Source: Methylococcus sp. Mc7
Lineage (GTDB): Bacteria; Pseudomonadota; Gammaproteobacteria; Methylococcales; Methylococcaceae
Assembly: GCF_019285515.1 (NCBI RefSeq)
Contig: NZ_CP079095.1
Coordinates: forward strand, 3,132,501-3,196,500
Length of the DNA: 64,000 nt
Direction of reading: 5' to 3'
Part shown: piece by piece, positions 62,909 through 64,000 of the stretch
Position numbering within the stretch: the stretch's first letter is position 1
Layout: every line of letters begins with the position of its first letter
Notes under the pieces: model-generated
Told to the model about the DNA's origin: nothing
Database searches by the model: none
What the model saw: the letters and a program-made list of their open reading frames with translations, nothing else
Translations under genes and position numbers: made by a program

Positions 62909-64000
62909 GGCTGACGCTCCCATCGGCGGCGACGGCCGAGGACACGATCGCGTTGTAATGGAAATACCCATGGCGCCCGCGTTCGGCGATCAGGGTCTGA
63001 CGTTCGGGCTGGACGTAGCCGGTCTCGTCGGTGGCCCGGCTCTTGAGTACGGCGGGAGAACCGTCCCAGCGCCAGGGCAGGCGGAAGCGGGTGAAGCACT
63101 TGGGCAAGATGGGCGAGTCCAGCGTCGCATCGCGCCAGGTTTGACCGCCGTCGGTCGAGACTTCCACCCGCCGGATCGTTCCCCGGCCGCTCCAGGCCAG
63201 GCCGGAAATCTGGTGCAGGCCTGGGCCAGGCAGGGTCTGGCCGGCGAAGGGGTGGGTGATGACCGACTTGGCCTCCATCACGAAGCTGAACTGGCGTGCC
63301 TGGCCGGAGGGCAGCAGCTCGGTGTACTTCGCGGTTTCGTTGCGGGCCATGGCCGGCTGGTCGGCGAGCTGCAGGCGGTGCAGCCATTTGACGTTGGTGA
63401 CGCCTTCCCAGCCGGGCAGGACCAGGCGCAGCGGGTAGCCGTTCTCCGGCCGCAGCCTTTCGCCGTTCTGGTAAAGGGCGAGCAGGGCGTCGTCCAGCGC
63501 CTTGTCGAGCGGGATGCTCACGTTCATCGCGGCGGCGTCCGCGCCTTCCGCGATCAGCCATTTGGCGTTCGGCTGCACGCCGCATTCCTCCAGCACGGTG
63601 GCCAGCGGAACGCCGGTCCATTCGCTGCAGGAGGCCAGGCCGTGGATATTCCCCGCCGGGGCCTGTATCGGCTCCCGGTGCCAGCCGGCATTGCTGTTGC
63701 CGCCGCATTCGATGAAGCACAGGCGCGAGGTCATCGGGTAGCGCAGGAGGTCGTCGATGCCGAAGCTCGAGGCTTGGCCGACCAGTCCGTGCACCGCGAG
63801 CCGATGTACGGCGGGATCGATCTGCGGCACGCCGTTGTGGTGGCGCTCGAAATGCAAGCCGCTGGGAGTGACGATGCCTTCCAGCCGTTCCAGCGGCGTC
63901 CAGGAAATCCCGTTTCCCGGCGCATCGGCATTGGCCGCGACCCAGCGGATGACGGCGCGCTCGTGCGGCGAGGGCTGGCCGTAATTGGAAAGCGGAGCGC
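62895..64000 (-). CDS. soxC: SoxC-like sulfite/sulfane dehydrogenase (partial)
   Basis: The C-terminal 368 or so residues of a molybdopterin oxidoreductase; the frame is open to the right edge, so its start is outside. SoxC hallmarks are TPLERLEGIVTPSGLHFERH, HRLAVHGLV, CFIECGGNSNAGW (molybdenum ligand Cys) and a C-terminal dimerisation domain with VEVSTDGGQTWRDA. It oxidises sulfane sulfur or sulfite in the periplasm, passing electrons to the cytochrome encoded next. No other sox genes are in the window. Confidence 0.88.
   Translation of the reverse strand, partial: APLSNYGQPSPHERAVIRWVAANADAPGNGISWTPLERLEGIVTPSGLHFERHHNGVPQIDPAVHRLAVHGLVGQASSFGIDDLLRYPMTSRLCFIECGGNSNAGWHREPIQAPAGNIHGLASCSEWTGVPLATVLEECGVQPNAKWLIAEGADAAAMNVSIPLDKALDDALLALYQNGERLRPENGYPLRLVLPGWEGVTNVKWLHRLQLADQPAMARNETAKYTELLPSGQARQFSFVMEAKSVITHPFAGQTLPGPGLHQISGLAWSGRGTIRRVEVSTDGGQTWRDATLDSPILPKCFTRFRLPWRWDGSPAVLKSRATDETGYVQPERQTLIAERGRHGYFHYNAIVSSAVAADGSVSHVYA

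Overview
The window reads as chromosomal DNA of a GC-rich gammaproteobacterial methanotroph, most likely Methylococcus or a close relative of the Methylococcaceae. The basis is a block matching the methanol dehydrogenase accessory genes mxaR-S-A-C-K-L, a gammaproteobacterial housekeeping set (dapE, sdh, metH, fumC, sdhE-ygfX, pilT/pilU, yggS-proC-yggT, trmB) and high GC almost throughout. No rRNA, tRNA, CRISPR array, transposase or prophage was seen.

Layout. 1-3.6 kb: minus-strand Gld-type ABC exporter operon with a possible 16-codon leader ORF overlapping its first gene. 3.6-4.3 kb: intergenic stretch packed with hairpins. 4.3-8.6 kb: small membrane ORF, SAM methyltransferase, tandem Gly/Tyr-rich lipoproteins, an orphan alternative (N-type) F1 beta/epsilon pair and an SseA-type sulfurtransferase. 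8.7-15 kb: minus-strand small membrane ORF, dapE with an ArsC-like reductase, sdhC-sdhD-sdhA and three small genes. 15-24 kb: plus-strand metH, glutaredoxin-like gene, fumC, sdhB-sdhE-ygfX and a VWA protein. 24-33 kb: pilU and pilT, yggS-proC-yggT, a large PAS/GGDEF/EAL protein, a solitary HigA antitoxin with a higB relic, trmB and a DUF2905 gene. 33-39 kb: mxaRSACKL, a membrane protein and a cold-shock gene. 39-45.5 kb: Sfp-type phosphopantetheinyl transferase, an unknown gene coupled to pta, a GIY-YIG relic among hairpins, and a CPA2 antiporter. 45.8-59.7 kb: a surface-glycan/type IV pilin locus. 59.8-64 kb: frameshifted HEPN gene with its MNT partner, a BT1-type transporter and a soxD-soxC pair running off the right edge.

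Functional links. The TCA cycle is represented by complete SDH genes split over two opposed operons, plus fumC and the SDH flavinylation factor. From 46 to 59.7 kb, three paralogous TPR-glycosyltransferases, a glycosyltransferase-methyltransferase fusion, a DCD-motif glycosyltransferase, an O-GlcNAc-transferase-like protein and a three-step amino-sugar module converge on one type IV pilin gene. This suggests, by inference, a pilin- or surface-glycosylation system; pilT/pilU lie elsewhere in the window.

The most unusual non-coding structure is a family of multi-hairpin repeats (about 3953-4197 and 43290-43367) whose loops are conserved while the stems change by compensatory substitutions. One copy forms the 3' end of a small GIY-YIG ORF that appears to have lost its ATG.
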